Translations under genes and position numbers: made by a program
IMG/VR virus record: IMGVR_UViG_3300017752_000097
Coordinates: 1 to 29,872 of that record
From: a virus
Direction: 5' to 3' (one strand)
Length of the DNA stretch: 29,872 nucleotides
Notes under the pieces: model-generated
Seen by the model: only the letters and a program-made list of their open reading frames with translations
Told to the model about the DNA's origin: nothing
Databases searched by the model: none
Part shown: positions 8,083 to 15,659 of the stretch, piece by piece
Position numbering within the stretch: position 1 is the stretch's first letter
How the letters are laid out: the number at the start of each line of letters is the position of its first letter

Positions 8083-9440
8083 GTGAATTAAATGTAGATA
8101 CTATAGCGGGTTCAACAGGTACTACGGTAACTGTAAAAACTGGACATACGCTAACACTTGTTGCAAATATGAATGCAGCAACAGCAAAGATTACAAACTT
8201 AGGAGACCCTTCATCCGCACAAGATGCAGCTACTAAAAATTATGTAGACACACAACTATTAACTTTAGATACATTAGGAGAATTGACTAATGTAACTATT
8301 ACATCAGTAGCAGATAATGAAGTGTTAGCTTATGACAATGGCACATCACTATGGATTAATCAAACTGCGTCAGAAGCTGGACTAGCAACAAGTGGAGATT
8401 TGTCAACACACACATCATCAAGTTCTAATCCGCACAGTGTTACAGCTTCACAAGTAGGAGCGACAACAACAGCTAATAAAATACATGATTTTGCCGCGCC
8501 AACAAGTGCTTTAGCAATGAACGCACAAAAAATAACTGGTGTAGCAGACCCAACAGCTGCGCAAGACGCATCTACAAAAGCTTATGTTGATTCACAGGTA
8601 CAAAGCAAAGATGCTTTATCAGAACTAAGCGGTAACACTGATGACGTATCAGAAGGTTCATCAAATCTTTACTATACAAATGAGAGAGTAGATGACAGAT
8701 TTAATGACTTATTTTCTGCTGGCACAGGTATAACAGGCACTTATGATGATGGTAACAACACTTATACTATTAACATTGACAGCACAGTAGCAACTTTAAC
8801 TGGTACACAAGTCTTAACAAATAAAAGTATTGATAGTGACAATAACACAATAACAAATATTGTTGACGCAGACATAAAGGCTGCTGCTGCTATTGACGCT
8901 ACTAAAATTGCAGACGGTTCAGTTACAAGCGCAGAGTTTCAACACATAAGTACATTAAGTTCTAATGCACAGACACAGTTAGATGCAAAAGCTACAACAT
9001 CTAATACATTAGATGAATTTGCAAATCCAGCTGCTGAAGTAGACATAAATGACCAAGATTTGTCAAAAGCAGTACTAAAAGATTATGCAGAAAAAGATGT
9101 TGCTGTAACATCGGGAACAACATTAGCTATTGATTTATCAAACGGTAACACAGGTTCTGTAACACTTGCACACAGTGTTACAGATATAGATTTTACAAAC
9201 GTACCAGCAGACGGTACTTCTACATTTACATTAAAAGTTACGCAAGATGGTACTGGTTCAAGGACATTAGCAATTAATGCAATAACTGTCAACGGTGGTT
9301 CAACTGTAACAGGACATACGAGCGGCAACGCTGGATTAACTTTAAGTACAGCAGCTGCTTCAGTTGACTTAGTAACATTTCTATTCTTTGATGCAGATAC
9401 ACCATTAATAAATGGATTATTAGACTTTAAGAACAGTTAG
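8079..9440 (+). CDS. Tail fibre protein with repeated shaft motifs
   Basis: 453 residues. Two copies of a fibre repeat are visible: residues 31-57 (MNAATAKITNLGDPSSAQDA...YVD) and 147-171 (MNAQKITGVADPTAAQDA...YVD). A LYYTNERVDDRF segment near 197-208 is another motif common in phage fibre shafts. The C-terminal ~100 residues are a beta-rich domain ending FFDADTPLINGLL. Such repeats form trimeric beta-structured fibres that position receptor-binding tips. The ATGA overlap with the previous gene indicates translational coupling. Confidence 0.8.
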   Translation: MSELNVDTIAGSTGTTVTVKTGHTLTLVANMNAATAKITNLGDPSSAQDAATKNYVDTQLLTLDTLGELTNVTITSVADNEVLAYDNGTSLWINQTASEAGLATSGDLSTHTSSSSNPHSVTASQVGATTTANKIHDFAAPTSALAMNAQKITGVADPTAAQDASTKAYVDSQVQSKDALSELSGNTDDVSEGSSNLYYTNERVDDRFNDLFSAGTGITGTYDDGNNTYTINIDSTVATLTGTQVLTNKSIDSDNNTITNIVDADIKAAAAIDATKIADGSVTSAEFQHISTLSSNAQTQLDAKATTSNTLDEFANPAAEVDINDQDLSKAVLKDYAEKDVAVTSGTTLAIDLSNGNTGSVTLAHSVTDIDFTNVPADGTSTFTLKVTQDGTGSRTLAINAITVNGGSTVTGHTSGNAGLTLSTAAASVDLVTFLFFDADTPLINGLLDFKNS

Positions 9441-9448
9441 GAGTAATT

Positions 9449-10264
9449 ATGCCGTTAGGAGCAGCAAGATTTGCTTTAAGTGGTGGTGCTAAACCCGATT
9501 TACTTGTTGATGTTTTAGTAGTTGCAGGTGGCGCTAGAGGTGGTACTGGTAACGATGCAGCTGGCGGTGGTGGCGCTGGTGGATATAGAACATTTAGTTC
9601 ACAACTATTAGATGGCGCAACAAACTACACAACTTATGTTGGCGCAGGTGGTACTTACAATGGAAACCCATCACATTTTAATGGAAATCAATCATCTTAT
9701 GGTGGCGCAGGTCGAAATAACTCTAATGGTAATTCAGGTGGTTCGGGTGGCGGCGCGGGATGGCAAGGGCAAACTGGTGGCGCAGGTAACGTTGGGGGTT
9801 ATTCTCCAGCAGAAGGTAAAGCTGGTGGAAATGTTTATTACGCAGGTAGCGGCGGCGGTGGTGCATCGCAAACAGGTGGATTTAGTGGAACATCGGGTGG
9901 CAATGGTGGCAATGGTTCACAATGGCTAGATGGTAATTATTATGCAGGCGGCGGTGGTGGCGGCGCAGACTACTATCGTTCGGGCAATAATGTGCAATCT
10001 TCGGGTGGCACAGGCGGCGGTGGGCTAGGGCAAGGCAGCGGTCAAGGGCAAGCAGGTGGAACAAACACAGGCGGTGGCGGTGGCGGGTCACGTTCGCATG
10101 TAAGCATTTCTGCGTTTAACGGTGGTTCGGGAGTAATAGGATTACGTTATCCTAAAGAATGGACTTTAAATGCTAATACAGTAAGCATATCTTCTGAAAC
10201 TACAAGCGGAGATTACAAATTTGCTTATGTACAATCGGGCAGCGGTTCTGTGTATTGGACATAA
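9449..10264 (+). CDS. Glycine-rich tail adhesin
   Basis: 271 residues behind TTAGGAGTAATT. After DVLVVAGGARGG the protein is dominated by Gly-rich runs (GGGGAGG, GSGGGG, GGGGGG) between about residues 30 and 215, ending in the hydrophobic GVIGLRYP and a polar tail. This matches the glycine-rich phage tail domain style (polyglycine sandwiches known from the S16 gp38 adhesin). It probably determines host receptor recognition at the fibre tip. The GGT/GGC runs make this stretch locally richer in GC than its neighbours; a 105-codon open frame in another phase (9612-9929) is a by-product. Confidence 0.75.
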   Translation: MPLGAARFALSGGAKPDLLVDVLVVAGGARGGTGNDAAGGGGAGGYRTFSSQLLDGATNYTTYVGAGGTYNGNPSHFNGNQSSYGGAGRNNSNGNSGGSGGGAGWQGQTGGAGNVGGYSPAEGKAGGNVYYAGSGGGGASQTGGFSGTSGGNGGNGSQWLDGNYYAGGGGGGADYYRSGNNVQSSGGTGGGGLGQGSGQGQAGGTNTGGGGGGSRSHVSISAFNGGSGVIGLRYPKEWTLNANTVSISSETTSGDYKFAYVQSGSGSVYWT

Positions 10265-10267
10265 GAT

Positions 10268-10687
10268 ATGGCACATTACGCATTTATAGATGAAAACAAC
10301 ATAGTCACACAGGTAATTGTTGGAGCAAATGAAGAAGAAACACCACCTACAGGATTTGAAACATGGGAAAGTTATTATCAAAATTTAGACTGGCATAGTG
10401 GTACGTGTTTAAGAACTTCATACAATACATTTCAAGGACAACATCTTACTGATGGCACACCATTTAGGGGTAACTATGCAGGAGAAGGTATGATATATGA
10501 TTCAGTCAATGATGTATTTTATGAACAACAGCCATACGCTAGCTGGACATTAGATAACAGTACATGGACATGGAAACCACCAATTGAAATGCCCGAACTG
10601 ACAGAAGAACAAAAAAATGCAGTAGAAGTAACTTCATATTTATGGAGTGAAGAAACTGCAAACTGGGTACAAAGAACACCAGAATAA
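10268..10687 (+). CDS. Tail fibre-associated hypothetical protein (139 aa)
   Basis: 139 residues starting MAHYAFIDENNIVTQVIVGA, rich in Trp and Tyr. Proteins with the opening 'MAH.A.ID.NNIV..VIV' are recurrent near fibre genes of marine phages, though their role is not established. It starts three bases after the adhesin stop and closes the structural tail operon; the next gene has its own promoter-like box. It may be an accessory adhesin or a chaperone for it. Confidence 0.6.
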   Translation: MAHYAFIDENNIVTQVIVGANEEETPPTGFETWESYYQNLDWHSGTCLRTSYNTFQGQHLTDGTPFRGNYAGEGMIYDSVNDVFYEQQPYASWTLDNSTWTWKPPIEMPELTEEQKNAVEVTSYLWSEETANWVQRTPE

Positions 10688-10688
10688 C

Positions 10689-10694
10689 TATAAT
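10689..10694 (+). promoter_or_regulatory. Candidate promoter -10 box of the halogenase cassette (leaderless)
   Basis: TATAAT at 10689-10694 is seven bases before ATG 10702, so a transcript would begin at about the A of the start codon. There is no convincing -35 box and no Shine-Dalgarno sequence. The box overlaps the end of the preceding gene, so the cassette can be expressed apart from the tail operon. Confidence 0.45.
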
Positions 10695-10701
10695 AAGTTG
10701 T

Positions 10702-11391
10702 ATGAGCAGCAACTTGTATTGGTTTTTATTACAAAAAGAAGATTTACCACCGCATCAACTTTATAAAGACCCGCAATTAAAAAAAACAGTAATCAATATT
10801 TGTCCGCAAACAATAGCTTTAGATAAAAGAACAATAGAAATTACTATGCCATACGATTTAATAATTAACAGACAAGAAGATGGTTCTTATTATGCACAAT
10901 CTAAACAAGTAGTTGGAGATAATTTATGGAATACAAGAGCAGTTTTAGCTATAGATACTGATACTAAAATAAAGGGATATGAAGACTTTTCTATATGTCA
11001 TATTAAAGTACCCTATGTTTTTATGTCAGAAAATAAAGATTTAACTTATTATTGGACTGCACCTAAAAGCAATACTAAACATAAAATTAAAGATGTAGTA
11101 TTTGCAGAAGGCTTAATGTATGTTGGCAGGTATGCAAGAAGTTTAGATATGGCTTTTATAATACCAAACAACAATGAAGTTATATTTAAAAAAGATGAAC
11201 CGTTGGGCTATCTATATTTTAATGATGAAATAAAGTTAAAAGAAATAATACCTAATCAAATCATTTTAAATTATATAAACTCAATATACGGAGTTACAAG
11301 TTATGTAAAAGGTGTATCTAAAATTTTTAAAAATGCTAAAAAAAGATACCCACATAAAGAATTAGCAAAGTGCGAGATAACAAATGAATAA
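10702..11391 (+). CDS. Accessory protein, DUF6065-like, first partner of the halogenase
   Basis: 229 residues, not firmly recognised. Its architecture parallels that of the protein at 12522: an early CP motif (INICPQTI) before a strand ending IINRQEDGSYY, a middle FSICHIKVPYVFMSENK, and a C-terminal EVIFKKDEPLGYLYFNDEIKLKEI. The corresponding segments of the other protein are LCPSFIDIF, IYLRWEDDGEYEW, VFKIVSPFRMQTPKG and LLIKQGEPLCYYVPFKREEF. The two therefore look like distant paralogues, probably a beta-rich cupin-like fold. It overlaps the halogenase gene by 8 bases. Substrate and function unknown. Confidence 0.6.
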   Translation: MSSNLYWFLLQKEDLPPHQLYKDPQLKKTVINICPQTIALDKRTIEITMPYDLIINRQEDGSYYAQSKQVVGDNLWNTRAVLAIDTDTKIKGYEDFSICHIKVPYVFMSENKDLTYYWTAPKSNTKHKIKDVVFAEGLMYVGRYARSLDMAFIIPNNNEVIFKKDEPLGYLYFNDEIKLKEIIPNQIILNYINSIYGVTSYVKGVSKIFKNAKKRYPHKELAKCEITNE

Positions 11392-12529
11392 AATTGCAGT
11401 TATTGGTAAAGGTACTGCTGGTTCTTTAGCATATAATCATTTTGGTTATTATACAGATTATGAAATAGATGTATATTTTGATAGTAGTAAAAAAGAACAA
11501 TCAGTTGGAGAAGGTACAACTATAGCCGTACCTAGAACACTACATTACACTACTGGATTTGAATTTCACAATTTAGATTTAATAGATGGTAATTATAAAA
11601 ATGCAATAAAATACATTAACTGGGTAGAGGATGACTTTTACCATACTTTTGAAGCACCAGCTATGTCAATGCACTTTAATGCAGTAAAATTACAAGAATA
11701 CATAGAAAGTAAAAATTTAGACAGAGTTAACTTTATAGACACGAACATTTCTAATCTTAAAGATGTAGATGCAGATTTTGTTATTGACTGTTCGGGTACT
11801 CCACAAAATTTTGACGAATATGAATATGCAGAATATATACCAGTAAACGCAGCCTTAGTAAAACAATGTTATTGGGAACATCCAAAATTCGACACAACAC
11901 ATTGTATAGCTAGTGAGTGGGGATGGATATTTGTAATACCTTTAAAAAACAGAGTATCTTTTGGATATTTATATAATGACAAAATTACAGATGTAAAAAT
12001 AATTAGAGAACAATTAAACGAAGTTATTGATAATTATAAATACACACCTAAAGATAAAGAATTAACTTTAAATTTTAATAACTACTACAGGAAGAACAAT
12101 TTTTATAAAAATAAAGCTTACAATGGCAACGCTTCTTTCTTTTTAGAACCAATGGAAGCTACAAGTCTTACAACAGTAGACAACATAAATAGAAAAATTT
12201 ATGATTTAATAAAGCAGCCCGAAAGTGTATATGATGCTAATAATTGGTATTCAAGGTCGTTTAAAGAATTACAAGATATTATTGTTATGCACTATTTAGG
12301 GGCTACAAAATATGATAATGAATTTTGGACACACGCAAAACAACTTGCTGAAGAGTGTTTATCTGATACATCTAAAACAAGCAGAGTTTATAAAGAAGTT
12401 TTAAGAAATATAAATAATAAGAAGTTCGACTTAAACATTGATTATGGAGTTTGGCGCATGCACAGTTTTAATCAAAATATAAACAATATGAAATTATTAA
12501 ATAAATTAAGGAAGTTAGCAGATGTTTAA
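11384..12529 (+). CDS. Flavin-dependent (tryptophan-type) halogenase
   Basis: 381 residues, shorter than the 500-540 of classical tryptophan halogenases. A dinucleotide-binding loop IGKGTAGSLA lies at 7-16. SVGEGTT (40-46) is followed by DGNYKNAIKYINW, in which K72 aligns with the catalytic lysine that activates HOX. EWGWIFVIPLKNRVSFG (178-194) is a variant of GWxWxIP with Phe for the second Trp and fits the Fx.Px.Sx.G halogenase motif (F183, P186, S192, G194). LEPMEATSL contains E258 at the position of the active-site glutamate. It needs reduced flavin from a reductase not encoded here. Halogenases are known in marine phages (VirX1 of cyanophage Syn10). Substrate unknown. Confidence 0.85.
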   Translation: MNKIAVIGKGTAGSLAYNHFGYYTDYEIDVYFDSSKKEQSVGEGTTIAVPRTLHYTTGFEFHNLDLIDGNYKNAIKYINWVEDDFYHTFEAPAMSMHFNAVKLQEYIESKNLDRVNFIDTNISNLKDVDADFVIDCSGTPQNFDEYEYAEYIPVNAALVKQCYWEHPKFDTTHCIASEWGWIFVIPLKNRVSFGYLYNDKITDVKIIREQLNEVIDNYKYTPKDKELTLNFNNYYRKNNFYKNKAYNGNASFFLEPMEATSLTTVDNINRKIYDLIKQPESVYDANNWYSRSFKELQDIIVMHYLGATKYDNEFWTHAKQLAEECLSDTSKTSRVYKEVLRNINNKKFDLNIDYGVWRMHSFNQNINNMKLLNKLRKLADV

Positions 12530-13229
12530 AAAAGAAAAACCCTATTTAAAATTTAGTACACCATTTAAAGGACTTGAAAATATAGAACAAGTTTTACCAC
12601 AGCCAGCAAAAAACTTTATACCAAAATGGTTTAAAGATATGCCACCAACACCTAAAGATGATTTTCACACAAAATTAGTACCACAAAGTAAAACTGCAAA
12701 GTTATGTCCAAGTTTTATAGATATATTTCACAACGGATTTGTTTTACCAGCACATTGTGATATTTATTTAAGATGGGAAGATGACGGGGAATATGAATGG
12801 CAAACATCTTTTGAAGAATACGAAATGCAAATACATCACGATATACAAATGAAAGATTATGCACCTAAAGAAGCAAAAATACAAAAGGTGTTTAAAATTG
12901 TTTCTCCATTTAGAATGCAAACACCTAAAGGTTATAGTGTTTATCAAGTTCCAATGTTATATCATTACAATACTGACTGGCATGTACCTTATGGAGTTAT
13001 ACATACAGACAAACACCATATAATTAATCAACAAATTGTTGTAACTGCTGAAAATAAAAATCAGCTATTAATTAAACAAGGCGAACCATTATGTTATTAC
13101 GTTCCATTTAAACGAGAAGAATTTGATTTAAAGATAGAATCATGGAGTGATAAGTGGGAAACTCTAACAAGAGAAAATTTATATAAAGTACACTCAAAGT
13201 TTAAAGGCGGGTACTTAAAAAATATATGA
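12522..13229 (+). CDS. Accessory protein, DUF6065-like, second partner of the halogenase
   Basis: 235 residues, overlapping the halogenase by 8 bases. The C-terminal pattern LLIKQGEPLCYYVPFKRE and the middle SPFRMQTPKGYSVYQVPMLY are typical of DUF6065-type proteins, which occur in phages and bacteria without an established function. It is His-, Trp- and Tyr-rich (IHHDIQ; DKHHIINQQ), so metal binding is possible. It matches the 10702 protein segment by segment at low identity. The shared operon and overlaps imply joint action with the halogenase, for example as substrate carrier or as another tailoring enzyme; that is inference. Confidence 0.65.
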   Translation: MFKKEKPYLKFSTPFKGLENIEQVLPQPAKNFIPKWFKDMPPTPKDDFHTKLVPQSKTAKLCPSFIDIFHNGFVLPAHCDIYLRWEDDGEYEWQTSFEEYEMQIHHDIQMKDYAPKEAKIQKVFKIVSPFRMQTPKGYSVYQVPMLYHYNTDWHVPYGVIHTDKHHIINQQIVVTAENKNQLLIKQGEPLCYYVPFKREEFDLKIESWSDKWETLTRENLYKVHSKFKGGYLKNI

Positions 13230-13235
13230 TATAAT
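13230..13235 (+). promoter_or_regulatory. Candidate promoter -10 box before the membrane/secreted block (leaderless)
   Basis: TATAAT lies directly after the stop at 13229 and eight bases before ATG 13244. There is no Shine-Dalgarno sequence between box and start. A -35 element is not evident. It matches the spacing seen before 10702, 21053 and 24298. Confidence 0.45.
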
Positions 13236-13243
13236 CTTCTATC

Positions 13244-13375
13244 ATGGAATACATCACAGGCTTTTTATTTGGTTATTTTTTAAAAGAAATTAGTAATACT
13301 CTTAAAAGAATGAGTAAATACGACAATGACAACAGAGAGACGTGGGATTTTTTAACCTACGATGACCTACCATAA
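13244..13375 (+). CDS. Small membrane-associated protein (43 aa)
   Basis: ATG 13244 to TAA 13373-13375 encodes 43 residues beginning MEYITGFLFGYFLKEISN. The aromatic hydrophobic N-terminus could be a short membrane anchor; the rest is polar and acidic (DNDNRETWDFLTYDDLP). Its stop overlaps the ATG of the next gene by one base, supporting real translation. It could belong to the lysis or envelope block; no family recognised. Confidence 0.6.
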   Translation: MEYITGFLFGYFLKEISNTLKRMSKYDNDNRETWDFLTYDDLP

Positions 13376-13584
13376 TGGATTACACTAACAAATCAACGCA
13401 GCCCCAGCCAAATGGCTTTACTACGAAAGAAATGTTAATAATGATATTAGAAGGTCAAAAACAAATTAATAAACGCATCGATGAACTACACGAAAAAGTA
13501 AATACAAAAATTAGCAGACAAGAATTGAGCGGTTGGTTAGTTGCAGTATCTGCACTAATAGTCATTATCAATTCTGTAATGTGA
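13375..13584 (+). CDS. Small C-terminally anchored membrane protein (69 aa)
   Basis: 69 residues: a polar N-terminus, a charged amphipathic helix (MILEGQKQINKRIDELHEKV, about 22-41) that could form a coiled coil, and a single C-terminal transmembrane segment GWLVAVSALIVIINSVM (53-69). This resembles hemolysin XhlA-like or other phage lysis accessory proteins. It overlaps the preceding stop by one base and the following GTG start by four bases. A role at the host membrane is likely; holin-like or spanin-like function is conjecture. Confidence 0.65.
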   Translation: MDYTNKSTQPQPNGFTTKEMLIMILEGQKQINKRIDELHEKVNTKISRQELSGWLVAVSALIVIINSVM

Positions 13585-15419
13585 AGATATTTAAAAGTTT
13601 ATTAGTTTTACTCTTATTGCTACCAACAACTGTTTTAGCACAAGAAGTACCTAACGAAGTTACAATTAATGAAGATTTTAGTGACAGCAGTTATCAAAAT
13701 GGATTAACTATAAGTGGTGGTAATCAAGCTGCATATATCTATACAGGAGAAAACGATAGCTACAATACCACAGGTAACTCATTAGCAATAATGAGCGGTA
13801 CTTATCTGTTTGAATTTACTGAAGATGTATATGAAGTAGGTTTCATGGTAGCTGCCGTAAATAATGCTTACTCTGTTACTTGGAATTATGCAGACAACAC
13901 AAGCGAAACAGAAAATAAATCGGGTCAAAGTACTTCTAATTTTGACAATATGTACGATGACTTTTATAAATCGTTTACTGATTACAACAACGATGAAGCT
14001 AATACAGACAAATTTATAACTTCATTTTCTGTAACGCTGTCTGATATATCTTTACTTGATACGTTGTATTGGCAATATGTAGATATTACTGTTACTACAA
14101 CATCTAGTACTACTACAAGTAGTACAACTACAAGTACTACGACTACAAGTACTACAACGACCACTACTACCCTACCGCCAAAACCTATAGTTTATGAGCC
14201 GCCACCACCGCCACCACCACCCGAACCAACAACTGTTATTGTGATTTTAGACAATGGAGAAGAAGCAGAGTATGAAGAATATGAAGTAGAAGATGGTACA
14301 GTTGACAGAGATAACGAACGCAAAAAGAATTACGATTTATATGGTGTTGAATTAACAGATGCACAAATTGAAAGAGGAGATTTAGAACTATATGACACAC
14401 AAAAAGAAGATTTGGAACAAGTCACAGAAGAGCTTCCTAATGATGATTTTATATATGACGATTTGGAAGATGAATATGTTGAGGAAGAATACATTGAACT
14501 TACTAAAGAAGAAATACTTGAGCTTGAGAAACAAGTTGAGATTGAACTTAAAGAACTTGAAGAAGAATCTATTATTTTGGTGGACTCTGCGGAAATAATA
14601 GAAGACTTAAAACTTGAGGGCGAAGACTTACAAGATTTTATAGACACTATACAGAAGTTAGAAGAAATAGATTTTGAAGAAGAATTTGCAATAGAAGATG
14701 AAGAGTTTGTATTAGAAGAAATAATAACAGAAGATATAATAATTATTGATGATAAAGAAATCAAAGAAGAAGATATTTTTATTGAAGCAGAAGAAGAAAG
14801 CCAAGTTGTTGAGCTTGCAGATGAAGATATATCTACTGAAGAACAAATTAAAGAAGAGATAGCTGTAGAAGTTGCCGAAGTTGAAGAAATTATTCAAGAC
14901 ATTATTATTGAAGAAGTTACTACTGAAGAGGTTATAGAAGTTATTCAAGAAGTCAATGACATTGGTGTACAAAACTTAGAATTTGCAACAGAAGAAGTAC
15001 AAGAAATAGTACAAGCAGTTGTTGTAGAAGCTATTCAAACAGTAGAAGAACTGACAGAAGAACAGGTAGAAGTAGTAGCTGAAATATTACAAGTAGAATC
15101 AACAGAAGATGTTCAAGTATATGCCGCAGCTGCGGAATCTGAAAAAAGCGTTGAAGTTGCAATAGAAGAATATGTAGAACGAAGTATTGCAAATGCTGAT
15201 GTAGAAAACTACAACATTGCTGACGTTGTATCTGAAGTGAATGTAGAGTTGTTTTTGGAATCGCCAATAGATGCTATTATTAATGTAGATTTAAGCGGCA
15301 TAGAGTTATCTAACATCGGTGCGGATATGGCAGATACTCAAAAAGAAAAAGCACAAGAAGTATTTGCGCCAGTTGTTTTGACACAAATAGTAGCAATTAC
15401 TAGAAGAAGGTTATTTTGA
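13581..15419 (+). CDS. Large secreted protein with Thr-rich, Pro-rich and acidic regions
   Basis: The best start is GTG 13581 in a GTGA overlap with the previous stop; it gives 612 residues beginning with a clean signal peptide (MKIFKSLLVLLLLLPTTVLA, likely cut before QE at 20/21). An ORF start at 13533 would bury the signal. After a beta-rich domain (about 21-168) come a Thr/Ser linker (170-197), a run of eight prolines (207-214) and about 330 residues that are extremely Glu/Asp/Ile-rich (EEIIQDIIIEEVTTEEV style). A milder Ala/Val region ends in RRRLF. No C-terminal membrane helix or sorting motif. Possible roles are envelope modification, superinfection exclusion or lysis support. No family recognised. 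Confidence 0.7.
   Translation: MKIFKSLLVLLLLLPTTVLAQEVPNEVTINEDFSDSSYQNGLTISGGNQAAYIYTGENDSYNTTGNSLAIMSGTYLFEFTEDVYEVGFMVAAVNNAYSVTWNYADNTSETENKSGQSTSNFDNMYDDFYKSFTDYNNDEANTDKFITSFSVTLSDISLLDTLYWQYVDITVTTTSSTTTSSTTTSTTTTSTTTTTTTLPPKPIVYEPPPPPPPPEPTTVIVILDNGEEAEYEEYEVEDGTVDRDNERKKNYDLYGVELTDAQIERGDLELYDTQKEDLEQVTEELPNDDFIYDDLEDEYVEEEYIELTKEEILELEKQVEIELKELEEESIILVDSAEIIEDLKLEGEDLQDFIDTIQKLEEIDFEEEFAIEDEEFVLEEIITEDIIIIDDKEIKEEDIFIEAEEESQVVELADEDISTEEQIKEEIAVEVAEVEEIIQDIIIEEVTTEEVIEVIQEVNDIGVQNLEFATEEVQEIVQAVVVEAIQTVEELTEEQVEVVAEILQVESTEDVQVYAAAAESEKSVEVAIEEYVERSIANADVENYNIADVVSEVNVELFLESPIDAIINVDLSGIELSNIGADMADTQKEKAQEVFAPVVLTQIVAITRRRLF
14088..14171 (+). repeat. Low-complexity ACT/ACA/AGT triplet repeat encoding a Thr/Ser linker
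   Basis: A run of Thr and Ser codons, mostly ACT, ACA and AGT with a recurring ACAAGTAC unit, encodes residues 170-197 of the secreted protein. Linkers of this kind, followed by polyproline, typically span cell-wall layers. Codon-level repetition suggests slippage or unequal recombination as a source of length variation. Confidence 0.75.
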
Positions 15420-15598
15420 TTAAAAAATTTATTGATTATCTTATAGACGCAATTAAAGAAACTATTGCATTGAGCTGGACTTTAGCGGGCATGCTTATCG
15501 GCTATTTTACGTTAAGTGGTAGCGCAAAAAGCATAACTGGAATAGGTATTGTGATAACATTATCTATATGGCTAGCGACAATAAGATTAAGAGCATAA
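15416..15598 (+). CDS. Small protein with two membrane segments, holin-like candidate (60 aa, TTG start)
   Basis: TTG 15416 overlaps the TGA of the secreted protein by four bases and follows AGAAGG by about six bases, so it is a credible start; no ATG is available upstream. The product has a basic N-terminus and two hydrophobic segments, about 20-35 (SWTLAGMLIGYFTL) and 41-57 (ITGIGIVITLSIWLATI). Size and topology fit a class II holin or antiholin. A stronger r1t-type holin is encoded at 17811, so this could be a partner, antiholin or unrelated membrane protein. Confidence 0.6.
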   Translation: MIKKFIDYLIDAIKETIALSWTLAGMLIGYFTLSGSAKSITGIGIVITLSIWLATIRLRA

Positions 15599-15614
15599 TA
15601 AGAGAGGATTTGTA

Positions 15615-15659
15615 ATGTCAGACAAATGTTGCGGCGGCGGATGCTGCGGAACTAAATAA
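15615..15659 (+). CDS. 14-residue cysteine-rich microprotein with CCGGGCC motif
   Basis: ATG 15615 follows GAGAGGATTTGTA, a good ribosome site, and encodes MSDKCCGGGCCGTK before TAA 15657-15659. The next ATG shares its last A, indicating translational coupling. The CC-GGG-CC arrangement could bind a metal ion or form disulfides. It might also act only as a coupling leader for the next gene, but the ordered sequence and own ribosome site favour a product. No family can be assigned. Confidence 0.55.
   Translation: MSDKCCGGGCCGTK

Noticed and set aside
9612-9929. 105-codon open frame overlapping the glycine-rich adhesin
   Set aside because: A by-product of GGT/GGC repeats read in another phase; the product is a low-complexity Val/Gln/Met mix without its own ribosome site.
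14088-14171. CRISPR-like or tandem-repeat array
   Set aside because: The repetition is of Thr/Ser codons inside an open reading frame, without spacers; no CRISPR array was seen anywhere in the window.
14330-14972. Long minus-strand open frames opposite the acidic protein
   Set aside because: Antisense of Glu/Asp/Ile codons yields Ser/Ile- or Phe/Asn-rich low complexity; no ribosome sites or promoters support them.
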